This document shows positions 1 to 8,843 of a stretch of 64,000 bases of DNA, in pieces; position 1 is the stretch's first letter; every line of letters starts with the position of its first letter. The stretch is taken from assembly GCA_048296855.1 (NCBI GenBank), contig CP182631.1; one strand, 5' to 3'. Source of the stretch: Pseudocolwellia sp048296855. Its GTDB lineage: Bacteria; Pseudomonadota; Gammaproteobacteria; Enterobacterales; Alteromonadaceae. Both the position numbers and the translations under genes were made by a program. Under the pieces are notes generated by a model. It worked only from the letters and a program-made list of their open reading frames with translations. It had not been told where the DNA came from and did not search any database.

Positions 1-181
1 ATTGTCAGCTTTTTTTACAGTTTAATAATTGAACGATTTTAACGTTGTCTTAACATTATGTAACTTAGTCCTTTTTTATATTTGGTACATCTTATGCTTT
101 GATCTTGGTAGTTATTGGAGTTGTATTGTTGATATGGATATTGTTAGAAAACTTACTAATCACATAGGATAGGACACTATT

Positions 182-958
182 ATGAATAAACTATTATTAG
201 CTTCACTAATTACAGGTACGTCATTTGCTGCTACTGCTGATGTAGTTACCTTTAATGACTCATCTTTTAACGGAACACCAGGTTCTGAGGTAATATTTGA
301 TTTTATCGATTATGATCCTGATATCGCAACAGTCACACAAACAGATACTGATTTGAGTGGTGATATTACCGGTATAGATGCATTTTCTGAATTTGGAACA
401 ACAGACATTGTCAATTTTAAACTAGGTACAACCAATTTAGCTGTGGATCCTGCATATGAAGTTTTCTTTGATTATTCTTTTGACGGAATGGCTGCTACTG
501 TTGTTGGCGATGAAATAGTTGTAACTTTTTCTTCTGTAGGCGCATCGACAGGACTTTATGTAGACACTACTGTTAATGGAACATATGATGGTGGAACACA
601 AATCGCATCATTTGGTTTGAATGCGGGTGGTTGTTCAATTGTTATAGCACCTGGTCCATTACTAAATAAAGGTTTTTGTTCGCTTGATTTAAGCCTAAAT
701 TTTATGGCAGGGTATTTCTTTAATTCATCTGGTGACGATTTATCTACCACCCCTGGTAGTAAATCTGCGGAGCTTATTGTAACAGTACAAGATATTATTG
801 GGCTGCTTCCTTTATATCCAGGCGGGGCTGGAAGTTCGCAAACATTTGAAATTCAACATGATGGTAATATGACAATGACAGTGCCAGAACCAGCTACTGT
901 AGCCATTTTAGGTTTAAGTTTACTTGGTTTTGCAGGTATGAGACGTCGTAAATTATAA
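182..958 (+). CDS. PEP-CTERM sorting-domain exported protein
   Basis: A 258-residue secreted protein of unknown function. An N-terminal signal peptide (MNKLLLASLITGTSFAATA) is followed by an acidic, low-complexity beta-rich body. The C-terminus has the PEP-CTERM tripartite signal: VPEPAT, a hydrophobic stretch (VAILGLSLLGFAG), then the basic tail MRRRKL. Proteins of this class are processed by an exosortase (EpsH family) and are usually surface or exopolysaccharide-associated. No exosortase gene is in this window. The start is supported by an AGGA-type ribosome site about 10 bases upstream. It is monocistronic and ends at a terminator shared with the convergent ychF. The sorting signal is clear; the body has no fold I can name. 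Confidence 0.88.
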   Translation: MNKLLLASLITGTSFAATADVVTFNDSSFNGTPGSEVIFDFIDYDPDIATVTQTDTDLSGDITGIDAFSEFGTTDIVNFKLGTTNLAVDPAYEVFFDYSFDGMAATVVGDEIVVTFSSVGASTGLYVDTTVNGTYDGGTQIASFGLNAGGCSIVIAPGPLLNKGFCSLDLSLNFMAGYFFNSSGDDLSTTPGSKSAELIVTVQDIIGLLPLYPGGAGSSQTFEIQHDGNMTMTVPEPATVAILGLSLLGFAGMRRRKL

Positions 959-989
959 TTATTACTATTTATAAAAATATCGAAGATCA

Positions 990-1018
990 AAAAAGCCGAA
1001 TTCTTATTCGGCTTTTTA
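990..1018. terminator. Bidirectional terminator between PEP-CTERM gene and ychF
   Basis: Inverted repeat AAAAAGCCGAAT / ATTCGGCTTTTT with a four-base loop. Flanking A and T runs let it work as an intrinsic terminator for both convergent genes. Confidence 0.85.
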
Positions 1019-1039
1019 TTTTATATACCGAATATAAAA

Positions 1040-2131
1040 TTAAACGTTAAATCTAAAGTGAACTACGTCACCATCTTTAACTTTGTATTCTTTACCTTCT
1101 AAGCGCCATTTACCCGCTTCTTTAGCACCTGATTCGCCATTAAATTCAATAAAATCGTCATAAGCAATAACTTCTGCACGAATAAAACCTTTTTCAAAAT
1201 CTGTGTGTATAACACCTGCTGCCTGTGGCGCTGTTGCATTTTGTTTAACAGTCCAAGCTCTTACTTCTTTAACACCGGCAGTAAAGTAGGTTTGTAGGTG
1301 TAATAAACCATAGCCTGAGTTAATTACTCGGTTAAGCCCTGGTTCTTCTAAGCCCATTTCAGCCATAAATTCAACGCGATCTTCATCATCCATTTCAGAT
1401 AATTCGCCTTCAATTTCAGCACATACTGCAACAACTACAGCATTTTCTTTATCTGCGATTGCTTGTACAACATCTAAGTAAGGGTTGTTTTCAAAACCGT
1501 CATCGTTAACGTTTGCAATGTACATGGTTGGTTTTATAGTTAAAAAGTTTAAGTAAGCTACTGCGGCTTTTTCTTCTTTAGATAAATCTAAAGAGCGGAT
1601 CATGTTCCCATCTTCTACATGTTTTAATATTTTTTCTAAAACAGGGATTTCAAATTTAGCATCTGCGTCGCCACCTTTGGCACGCTTAGCTTGACGTTGA
1701 ATAGCTCGCTCTGCAGTATCCATATCTGATAATGCGAGCTCAGTGTTAATAACATCAATATCGTCAGCCGGATCAATTTTATTCGCAACATGAATTATGT
1801 TGTCGTTATCAAAACAACGAACCACATGGCCAATAGCATCTGTTTCACGAATGTTAGCTAAAAATTTGTTACCTAAGCCTTCACCTTTTGATGCACCAGC
1901 CACAAGGCCTGCAATATCAACAAATTCCATTGTAGTTGCTAGTACACGCTCTGGTTTTACGATTGTAGCAAGTGCATCTAAACGAGGATCAGGTACAGGA
2001 ACAACACCCGTGTTTGGCTCTATGGTACAAAAAGGGAAATTGGCTGCTTCGATACCAGCTTTGGTTAAAGCATTGAAAAGGGTAGACTTACCTACGTTTG
2101 GTAAACCAACTATGCCACATTTAAATCCCAT
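1040..2131 (-). CDS. ychF: Redox-regulated ATPase YchF (Obg-family P-loop protein)
   Basis: A 363-residue cytoplasmic P-loop NTPase of the Obg/YchF family, which binds ribosomes and hydrolyses ATP rather than GTP. The G1 P-loop GLPNVGKST is at residues 9-17. DIAG (G3) follows, and the usual G4 NKxD is replaced by NVND, the hallmark of YchF ATP specificity. The C-terminal TGS-like domain is intact (DFEKGFIRAEV). Length matches the E. coli protein. It lies downstream of pth on the same strand, the common pth-ychF pairing. An AGGAAT ribosome site precedes the ATG. Confidence 0.97.
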   Translation of the reverse strand: MGFKCGIVGLPNVGKSTLFNALTKAGIEAANFPFCTIEPNTGVVPVPDPRLDALATIVKPERVLATTMEFVDIAGLVAGASKGEGLGNKFLANIRETDAIGHVVRCFDNDNIIHVANKIDPADDIDVINTELALSDMDTAERAIQRQAKRAKGGDADAKFEIPVLEKILKHVEDGNMIRSLDLSKEEKAAVAYLNFLTIKPTMYIANVNDDGFENNPYLDVVQAIADKENAVVVAVCAEIEGELSEMDDEDRVEFMAEMGLEEPGLNRVINSGYGLLHLQTYFTAGVKEVRAWTVKQNATAPQAAGVIHTDFEKGFIRAEVIAYDDFIEFNGESGAKEAGKWRLEGKEYKVKDGDVVHFRFNV

Positions 2132-2214
2132 GAGATTATTCCTATTAAAGTTTGAATGCTATTTTATATTTATTCTATGACTGATTATTTACAGCTATAT
2201 AGAGCAAATATTAA

Positions 2215-2799
2215 TTATTGTGCTTTGAATGAGTGTAGACGATTTTGTGCTTTTTTAAGGTCGTCTTTTTGCCATATTTCAAAACAACGACTTGCTTCGT
2301 CAACACATTGGTCGATTAAGCTTTGTTCGTTTGCTGGCGCTTTGCCAAGTACATGTCCGGTTACGCGATCTCTATGACCTGGGTGGCCAATACCAAGACG
2401 TAAACGGTAAAATTCTTTGTTATTAGCCATACAAGAAATTATATCTCGTAAGCCATTATGACCACCATGGCCACCGCCTTTCTTAATTTTACAAGCTCCA
2501 GGTTCCATGTCTAATTCATCGTGTGCAACAAGAATGTCTTCTACGGGGATACGATAAAAATTTGCAAGGGGAGCAACTGCCTGACCACTTCTGTTCATAA
2601 AAGTAGTGGGTATAAGTAAATGAACAAGTTGTTCACCTATATAACCTTTGCCGTAATGGCCAAAGTATTTTTTTTCAGGTCTTAAAGATATGTTGTAACG
2701 AGATGCAAGTTCTTCTACAAACCAAACACCTGCATTATGGCGGGTTTTTGTGTATTCGGGGCCTGGATTTCCCAGGCCCACTACTAACTGAATAGTCAT
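2215..2799 (-). CDS. pth: Peptidyl-tRNA hydrolase
   Basis: A 194-residue cytoplasmic enzyme that releases tRNA from peptidyl-tRNAs dropped by stalled ribosomes. The N-terminal VVGLGNPGPEY motif and TRHNAG with the catalytic His are clear, as are the FMNRSG substrate-binding segment and the HDELD motif. Length is normal. It sits 23 bases downstream of rplY and upstream of ychF, the usual gammaproteobacterial order, so co-transcription with rplY is likely. Confidence 0.97.
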   Translation of the reverse strand: MTIQLVVGLGNPGPEYTKTRHNAGVWFVEELASRYNISLRPEKKYFGHYGKGYIGEQLVHLLIPTTFMNRSGQAVAPLANFYRIPVEDILVAHDELDMEPGACKIKKGGGHGGHNGLRDIISCMANNKEFYRLRLGIGHPGHRDRVTGHVLGKAPANEQSLIDQCVDEASRCFEIWQKDDLKKAQNRLHSFKAQ

Positions 2800-2822
2800 C
2801 TAAGGATAAGTCCTAAGAATTG

Positions 2823-3446
2823 TTATTCAGCAGCTGCTTCTTCAGATGCTTCAGCTTCGTCTTCATCAGATGAACCTTTAGGAGCATTAGATGTAACAAC
2901 AGCTTGGTCATGGCTTTCGCCTTTAGCTAACTCATCAGAAGTAACACCTTTTGGAAGTGTAATGTCTGATAAATGTAACGTTTGACCAACTTCAAGTGAA
3001 GCAAGATCTACTTCAATGAATTCTGGTAAATCAGCAGGTAAACAAGTTACTGCGATTTCATTTACGTGATGAGCTACTATGCCACCTTTTTTAACAGCAG
3101 CATCTTCATTAATGAAGTGAATAGGTGCGTTAGTTTGAACAGGGTGAGTTGCATCAATGCGTAAAAAATCTAAATGCATGATAACTTGTTTGAATGGGTG
3201 ACGTTGCATGTCTTTGATTAAACACTCAACAGGCTTTCCATCAATGTTCAATGTTAAAACTTGTGTGTAGAATGCTTCTTCTTGCTGTGCACGAAAAACA
3301 TTTTTGTGTTCTAAAGTTAAAGAAATTGGATCTTTACCTTCACCATATAAAATTGCAGGAACTTTGTTCGCGTGACGTAGGCGGCGGCTCGCACCTTTCC
3401 CTAAATCTGTACGTACTTCAGCTTCTAACGTAAATAAATCAGTCAT
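2823..3446 (-). CDS. rplY: 50S ribosomal protein L25/general stress protein Ctc
   Basis: A 207-residue, two-domain form of L25 (Ctc/TL5 type), which binds 5S rRNA in the large subunit. Residues 1-95 are the L25 beta-barrel (start MTDLFTLEAEVR, LRHANKVPAILYG). Residues 100-185 are the Ctc C-terminal domain. An acidic, Ala/Glu-rich tail ends the protein. It is longer than the single-domain E. coli L25 (94 residues), as in many Alteromonadales. It is first in the rplY-pth-ychF set; its promoter must lie in the 231-base gap upstream. Confidence 0.95.
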   Translation of the reverse strand: MTDLFTLEAEVRTDLGKGASRRLRHANKVPAILYGEGKDPISLTLEHKNVFRAQQEEAFYTQVLTLNIDGKPVECLIKDMQRHPFKQVIMHLDFLRIDATHPVQTNAPIHFINEDAAVKKGGIVAHHVNEIAVTCLPADLPEFIEVDLASLEVGQTLHLSDITLPKGVTSDELAKGESHDQAVVTSNAPKGSSDEDEAEASEEAAAE

Positions 3447-3677
3447 ATTATACTCTTTATAAAATTAGTTAATTGTGTGTTACTTTTTGCGACCAAAAGT
3501 AACGATATTCCTTTTATGTTTAGCTGATGAGTAATCACCACCTAAAAAAGGCGCCGAATAATAACATTCGAGCTAAGTATTGCCAAGTTTAATAGTCGTT
3601 AATCATTAAACTTTTTGTGGTTTTGAATATAACCGTTATTTTGGAGTGAATTAGTGATGTTATTTTATGGAGCTAGT

Positions 3678-4457
3678 TTACATTGATAAACCATAATGCT
3701 GGGCTATATTTTGATATTGCTCCGTTTCTTTTAATTTTTTAATACATCTATCCATATTGGTTAAAAATAGTTTAGGGTTGTGAATGTTTTTAGAAAACTT
3801 AGAGACAGTAACATAGTAAATTTTTTCTTGAATTGTTAAGTTGTGAATTTTAACTTGTTCTGTAATATTGAGTTGTTTAGCTCTCCATTTTAGGGTTTCT
3901 TTAGAATTAGCCATTATTTGAAAACGTTGTGGTGTAGCTAATAATTGCTTGAACATTGCATCAATATCATAACCTTTTGAAACTTCACCTCTTGCTTGTT
4001 TTACTTCTAAAATATCTTGTATTTCTTTTGTGTGGGTTAAACCATCTAAATGACCAAATATATAAGGTTTAATATCATTGAGTTTTTCGATTTTTATATT
4101 GTCTGATCTTTTTGTGACTAAACCATATTGTGAGGTAAATATGGGTTCATTACCGTAATATACAAAACCTTTTCTCTTCTCGTTATAAGAATAAACACTA
4201 ATGTCAATATCTCCTGATTTCATATAATAATGAGTACGTTTGATTGGAAGATATTTTAGGTGTACTTCGTAATTAAGTTCATTGATACAGGTCGTTAATA
4301 TTTCTTTTCCTAATCCCATTTTTCCTTTTTCGTGGTTTGAAAAAAAGAAGGGAGGCCATTTTACATCATTTAAATTAATTGGAGAGGTTTTAGCTTGTAT
4401 TGTTAGGGAAAGAAGAGTTAAGAGCACGAGTAAAAAGGTGAGATATGTTTTATTCAT
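3678..4457 (-). CDS. Periplasmic substrate-binding protein, family 3 type
   Basis: A 259-residue protein with a signal peptide (MNKTYLTFLLVLLTLLSLTIQA) and a bacterial extracellular solute-binding family 3 fold. WPPFFF comes near the start of the mature chain, then a GLGKEIL-type segment, the LPIKR/YYMKSGDIDISVYSYNEKR region and a C-terminal MDRCIKKLKETEQYQNIAQHYG. Stand-alone members like this are common in Alteromonadales and often lack a partner ABC permease, as here. The ligand cannot be predicted. It interrupts the prs/rplY neighbourhood and has no co-directional partner, so it is probably monocistronic. No strong ribosome site is seen. Confidence 0.8.
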   Translation of the reverse strand: MNKTYLTFLLVLLTLLSLTIQAKTSPINLNDVKWPPFFFSNHEKGKMGLGKEILTTCINELNYEVHLKYLPIKRTHYYMKSGDIDISVYSYNEKRKGFVYYGNEPIFTSQYGLVTKRSDNIKIEKLNDIKPYIFGHLDGLTHTKEIQDILEVKQARGEVSKGYDIDAMFKQLLATPQRFQIMANSKETLKWRAKQLNITEQVKIHNLTIQEKIYYVTVSKFSKNIHNPKLFLTNMDRCIKKLKETEQYQNIAQHYGLSM

Positions 4458-4540
4458 GTATTCATCTTAATTGAGTAGTTAAAGGGACTCTTATTAAATT
4501 AAATATAGCTGAATTTTATGATTTAAAATCAATAAGGCAT

Positions 4541-4569
4541 AAAAAAACGCCAAGAAGGCGCTTTTTTAG
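4541..4569 (-). terminator. Terminator downstream of prs
   Basis: GC-rich hairpin (AAAAAACGCC / GGCGCTTTTTT, four-base loop) about 20 bases after the prs stop codon. Read on the minus strand it ends in a T run. Confidence 0.85.
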
Positions 4570-4590
4570 GGATTAGAAAATTATTCTTAC

Positions 4591-5538
4591 TTAATCGTCG
4601 AACATGGCTGAAATTGATTCTTCGTTACATACACGTCGAATAGCTTCTGAAAGCATGCCACTTAATGTAAGTTGACGAACAATACCAATCGCTTTAATTT
4701 CATCAGTTAATGGAATTGAATCGGTTACAACCACTTCGTCTAATACTGAATTTCTCAGATTTTCTGCTGCGTTACCTGATAATACAGGGTGAGTTGCATA
4801 AGCAATTACACGTTTCGCGCCGTGCTCTTTTAACGCTTCAGCAGCCTTAGCTAGTGTTCCACCAGTATCTATCATATCGTCAACTATAATACAGTCACGA
4901 CCGGCAACATCACCAATAATATGCATAACTTGAGCAACATTAGCTTTTGGTCTACGTTTGTCGATAATAGCTAAATCTGCATCATTTAATAGTTTTGCAA
5001 CAGCACGAGCTCTTACAACACCACCAATATCGGGAGATACAACTATAGGGTTGTCTAGTTCACGATCTCTCATATCTTCCAATAATATAGGTGTACCAAA
5101 TACGTTATCTACTGGTACATCAAAGAAGCCTTGAATTTGTTCAGCATGAAGGTCTACTGTTAAAACACGGTCAACACCTACACTTGAAAGAAAGTCAGCA
5201 ACAACTTTCGCTGTGATAGGTACACGTGCACTTCGTACACGTCTATCTTGGCGAGCATAACCAAAGTAAGGTATAACAGCAGTAATACGACCTGCAGAAG
5301 CTCTGCGTAAAGCATCAATCATAACGATAAGTTCCATTAAGTTATCGTTAGTTGGAGCACAAGTTGATTGAATTATGAATACATCCGCACCGCGAACATT
5401 TTCAGTAATTTCTACACTAATCTCACCATCACTAAAACTTCCAATTTTTGCTTCGCCAAGAGTTATGTATAGGCGGTTAGCTATTTGTTTGGCCAGTTCA
5501 GGGGTGGCGTTACCCGCAAATATCTTCATGTCAGGCAC
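4591..5538 (-). CDS. prs: Ribose-phosphate pyrophosphokinase (PRPP synthase)
   Basis: Cytoplasmic enzyme making PRPP from ribose 5-phosphate and ATP for purine, pyrimidine, His, Trp and NAD synthesis. The sequence is nearly collinear with E. coli Prs: FAGNATPELA at the start, the flexible-loop motif YARQDRRVRSARVP, DLHAEQIQGFF, and the PRPP-binding loop VDDMIDTGGT. I place the start at a GTG (5538), not at the two upstream ATGs. An AAGGA site at 5546-5550 sits seven bases before the GTG but only one or two bases before the ATG at 5544. The GTG start gives 315 residues, the family length. It is followed by a terminator and preceded by ispE. Confidence 0.96.
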   Translation of the reverse strand: MPDMKIFAGNATPELAKQIANRLYITLGEAKIGSFSDGEISVEITENVRGADVFIIQSTCAPTNDNLMELIVMIDALRRASAGRITAVIPYFGYARQDRRVRSARVPITAKVVADFLSSVGVDRVLTVDLHAEQIQGFFDVPVDNVFGTPILLEDMRDRELDNPIVVSPDIGGVVRARAVAKLLNDADLAIIDKRRPKANVAQVMHIIGDVAGRDCIIVDDMIDTGGTLAKAAEALKEHGAKRVIAYATHPVLSGNAAENLRNSVLDEVVVTDSIPLTDEIKAIGIVRQLTLSGMLSEAIRRVCNEESISAMFDD

Positions 5539-5544
5539 AGTCAT

Positions 5545-5550
5545 TTCCTT
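5545..5550 (-). promoter_or_regulatory. Ribosome binding site fixing the prs GTG start
   Basis: AAGGAA on the minus strand, seven bases before the GTG at 5538. It overlaps the spacer of the in-frame ATG at 5544, which is too close to use it. Confidence 0.75.
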
Positions 5551-5649
5551 AGAAATCTTTGACATTAAAATTACAACGCTGCATTTGTATAAATGCTAGC
5601 AAATTATTTGTTCAACCAGAAATAATGGTTAAAGCATTAAAACATATGG

Positions 5650-6534
5650 TTATTTATTAGCTAAATTTTTTATAGCATTAACAAGTGGAGATTGATTAAT
5701 GCCTTTAGCTACAAACGATTCAATACCTTCAGGAAGTGTAGATTGTACTTTTGTCGCCTCGTGTTCTGAGTTAAATCGCGAAAAAATACAAGCCCCTGTA
5801 CCAGTCATTCTCGACGGCGCGTATTCTATCAACCAAGCCAGTAGCTTGGCAACCTTAGGATAGTTTTTTATTACGATAGTTTCGCAATCGTTATGGCATG
5901 CCTCTATATGCAAATCTATGTCTGTAGTGTTAGTTATATTATTTACCAATAATTTAGGTGTGTTTCTAACCAAATTAGGTGAACTAAAAACATCTTGGGT
6001 CGAAATGCTACAAGAAGGTTTAGACACTAAATACCAAAACTCAGTAGGATTTACAGGTGTTAATACTTCTCCTATACCTTGTGCAAAAGCAGCGTAGCCC
6101 TTAACAAATATAGGTACATCAGCGCCTAAAGATAAACCTAACTCGGCCAGTTGGTTAACGGGGAGATTTATATTCCAGAGTGTATTTAATGCTAATAAAA
6201 TAGTGGCCGCGTTAGATGAACCGCCCCCCAATCCTCCGCCCATAGGTAATACTTTGTGTATTTTTATTTGTACACCAGCATTATGTTCGATTTGATCTTG
6301 TAATAATTTAGCCGCTTTATAAATGAGATTGTCGGAATTCTTTACACCTTCAATAGGCGTTAAAATTTCAATTTTATTACTGTTATTCACACATAATTCA
6401 ATAGAGTCGCCATAGTCTAAAAATTGAAATACGGTTTCTAATTCGTGATAGCCATTTGAACGTTGCCCAACAACATGAAGAAATAAATTAAGTTTAGCGG
6501 GAGATGGAAATGAAACAAAATTTTCTGTGGTCAC
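5650..6534 (-). CDS. ispE: 4-diphosphocytidyl-2-C-methyl-D-erythritol kinase
   Basis: GHMP-family kinase of the MEP isoprenoid pathway, 294 residues. It phosphorylates CDP-methylerythritol at the 2-hydroxyl. The N-terminus has PSPAKLNLFLHV, the active-site Lys/Asn region. The GHMP ATP loop is MGGGLGGGSSNAA at about residues 97-109, and the C-terminal motif is MTGTGACIF. The start is a GTG at 6534 with AGGA nine bases upstream. It follows lolB by 25 bases and precedes prs, the conserved lolB-ispE-prs order. Confidence 0.96.
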   Translation of the reverse strand: MTTENFVSFPSPAKLNLFLHVVGQRSNGYHELETVFQFLDYGDSIELCVNNSNKIEILTPIEGVKNSDNLIYKAAKLLQDQIEHNAGVQIKIHKVLPMGGGLGGGSSNAATILLALNTLWNINLPVNQLAELGLSLGADVPIFVKGYAAFAQGIGEVLTPVNPTEFWYLVSKPSCSISTQDVFSSPNLVRNTPKLLVNNITNTTDIDLHIEACHNDCETIVIKNYPKVAKLLAWLIEYAPSRMTGTGACIFSRFNSEHEATKVQSTLPEGIESFVAKGINQSPLVNAIKNLANK

Positions 6535-6559
6535 AATTTATTGTCCTATATGAAACCGT

Positions 6560-7188
6560 TTATATGGTCCAATTATTTATTGCAATATTAATGGTTAAAT
6601 CTGCCGAGGTTACTTTAATTTTATTAGGTAAAGTAACTTTTAACTTACCTTGTTGAACACTTTGATAAGATGAGTATTGAATAATCCAGACATGACCATT
6701 GTAATGACTGGTTAGCGTTAAGGGTAATTTTGAGTTCGGATCAAAAGTAAAAGTGTCTTTTTCATTGTAGGATATTGCTTTTATCCAATAAGAGAGTGCT
6801 TCTGTTGGAAATGTAATATCAGTTAAGGATTCAATCAAACGGTCTAAATTATTACTTTGATATTCTTCACCATCAACTTCAATGGTATGAAAATTTTCAT
6901 TTGAGGTTAACTTTAAGACACTAATGCCAAGGTAAGTTGTTAAATTAAGTTGTTGTTTGTTTTTTGATTTTTTCCAATAAAGGGAAGCGCTTTTACGTTC
7001 AGTACTGTTTATAAAGGCTATTTTACCTTTTACTTCCCACATTTTTAATTTAGCTAAGCTCGCTTCTCTTTTTTTATATCACTTGAAAAGCCTTTATCAA
7101 TATCGTTAATAGGTTGTGTGGATATACAGCCTGTTAATAATACGATAAAAAACATCAATATAAGTGATTGATTGATTGAAGGGCGCAT
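6560..7188 (-). pseudogene. lolB: Outer-membrane lipoprotein receptor LolB, frameshifted
   Basis: LolB accepts lipoproteins from LolA and inserts them in the outer membrane. The gene appears as two out-of-frame pieces. The upstream piece holds a lipoprotein signal (MRPSINQSLILMFFIVLLTGC, lipobox LLTGC) and stops at 7054. The downstream piece begins MWEVKGKIAF and runs to 6560. One extra A in the seven-A run at 7069-7075 (minus strand) joins them as DIKKREASLAKLKMWEVKGK, a normal LolB sequence. The joined protein would be about 209 residues from the ATG at 7188, the family length. LolB is essential in most gammaproteobacteria, so a sequencing error or transcriptional slippage is likelier than true loss. 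An in-frame ATG at 7215 is an alternative start. Confidence 0.85.
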
Positions 7189-7413
7189 GGCAACTCTACA
7201 TGACAATTTGTTCATTATATTTGACCACAGATAGGGACATGCTTTCAATCAATCTCTCTATTTCACAAAATTAATTACATGATTTTTGCGAAATATCACT
7301 AAAAATATGACACAAGTTTGATATCGATTAGGTTATAATAAACAGATTATCTATATCATGGTTATATTAAATACTCTTAATGTAACGTTTAAAAAGGCTT
7401 AATTTATAGCATT

Positions 7414-8682
7414 ATGTCTATTATTGCTGTTGGAATAAATCATAAAACTGCCCCCGTATCGGTAAGAGAAAAAATTTCTTTTAACCCCGACGCATTATCA
7501 ACAGCGCTTCAAAGCATGCTTGATTCTGTTCAATGCAAAGAAGCTGCTATTTTATCAACCTGTAATCGTACAGAGTTGTATCTAGTACAAGATGAAACTA
7601 TTGATAAAACTCAAGAACGCCTTATTAATTGGCTTGAGCAATACCATAATGTTCCAGCTTCTACCATTTTACCTAGTTTATATATTCATCAAGGCCAACA
7701 AGCTGTTAATCATATGATGCGAGTAGCTTGTGGTTTAGATTCTTTAGTTTTAGGTGAACCTCAAATATTAGGGCAAATGAAACAAGCTTATAGTCAAGCT
7801 AAAGCCGCTGGTTCAATGGCTTTAGTTATGGATCGGTTGTTTCAACGAACTTTTGGTGTAGCCAAGCAGGTAAGAACCGAAACTGAAATAGGCTCTAGTG
7901 CTGTTTCTGTCGCATTTGCTTCAGTTAATTTAGCTAAACACATATTTGCTAAATTAGAAAAAGTACGAGTATTACTTGTTGGAGCAGGTGAAACGATTGA
8001 GTTAGTTGCTAAGCATCTTTATGAAAATAATGTGGGAAAAATAACAGTAGCAAATAGAACGCTTGCTAAAGCTGAAGTTATGGCTGATAAATTTGGTGCT
8101 GAAGTGATCACATTGGCACAAATACCAGAACGTATGAGTGAATCAGATATTGTGATCAGCTCAACAGGGAGTACTTTACCTATAATAGGGAAGGGGATGG
8201 TAGAGCATGCTTTGTCTAAGCGTAAACACCAACCTATTTTTATGGTTGATTTAGCTGTTCCTCGTGATATTGAAGAGCAAGTTGCCGACTTAGAAGATGT
8301 ATTTTTATATACCGTTGATGATCTCCAAAGTATTATTGCTCAAAATATGGAGAACCGTAGAAAAGCCGCTGTAGAAGCTGAAAGTATTGTAAATACTCAA
8401 TCGAATAGTTTTATGTCATGGTTACGAGGTTTAAATACACAAGATACAGTTGTAAGCTACCGTAAACAATGTTTGGAAAGCCGTGACCAATTACTTGAAA
8501 AAGCACTTATTCAGCTTAAGGGAGATAAAAAACCTGAAGCGGTATTAGCCGAGTTAGCAACAAAACTAACCAATAAGTTTATGCATGCTCCGACCAGTGC
8601 TTTACAGTCAGCCGCCCAAGGTGGTGAATTAGACAAACTTATTTATTTAAGAGATATTTTTGATATAGATAAAAAATCATAA
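7414..8682 (+). CDS. hemA: Glutamyl-tRNA reductase
   Basis: First enzyme of C5 haem/tetrapyrrole synthesis, reducing glutamyl-tRNA to glutamate-1-semialdehyde with NADPH. 422 residues. The catalytic Cys50 lies in STCNRTELY. The GINHKTAPVSVRE N-terminus, GEPQILGQMK, the NADPH-domain motif LLVGAGET and the C-terminal dimerisation domain are all present. It is divergent from lolB, as in E. coli, and starts the hemA-prfA-prmC run. The ribosome site is weak. Confidence 0.97.
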   Translation: MSIIAVGINHKTAPVSVREKISFNPDALSTALQSMLDSVQCKEAAILSTCNRTELYLVQDETIDKTQERLINWLEQYHNVPASTILPSLYIHQGQQAVNHMMRVACGLDSLVLGEPQILGQMKQAYSQAKAAGSMALVMDRLFQRTFGVAKQVRTETEIGSSAVSVAFASVNLAKHIFAKLEKVRVLLVGAGETIELVAKHLYENNVGKITVANRTLAKAEVMADKFGAEVITLAQIPERMSESDIVISSTGSTLPIIGKGMVEHALSKRKHQPIFMVDLAVPRDIEEQVADLEDVFLYTVDDLQSIIAQNMENRRKAAVEAESIVNTQSNSFMSWLRGLNTQDTVVSYRKQCLESRDQLLEKALIQLKGDKKPEAVLAELATKLTNKFMHAPTSALQSAAQGGELDKLIYLRDIFDIDKKS

Positions 8683-8843
8683 ATTTTATCTTTCAGTCTG
8701 CAAACCTCCTTGTTGTATGAAAAAAACACAATTCATCATGCATTTACTATTTATCGCGATAATAAATTTACTGTCGGTTTGATAAGCACTAGAATAGTGC
8801 GACTTTAGTTCGACTAAAATTTTCCTAATAAAAGAATAAATTA

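Noticed and set aside
1797..2180. 127-residue open frame opposite ychF
   Set aside because: It lies wholly antisense to a clear conserved gene, has no ribosome site and no recognisable domain. Similar antisense frames over gyrA, aroA, the receptor gene and YeiH were dropped for the same reason.
7054..7248. Small separate lipoprotein gene upstream of a signal-less LolB
   Set aside because: The pieces join into normal LolB by one base in a homopolymer, so they are one broken gene rather than two.
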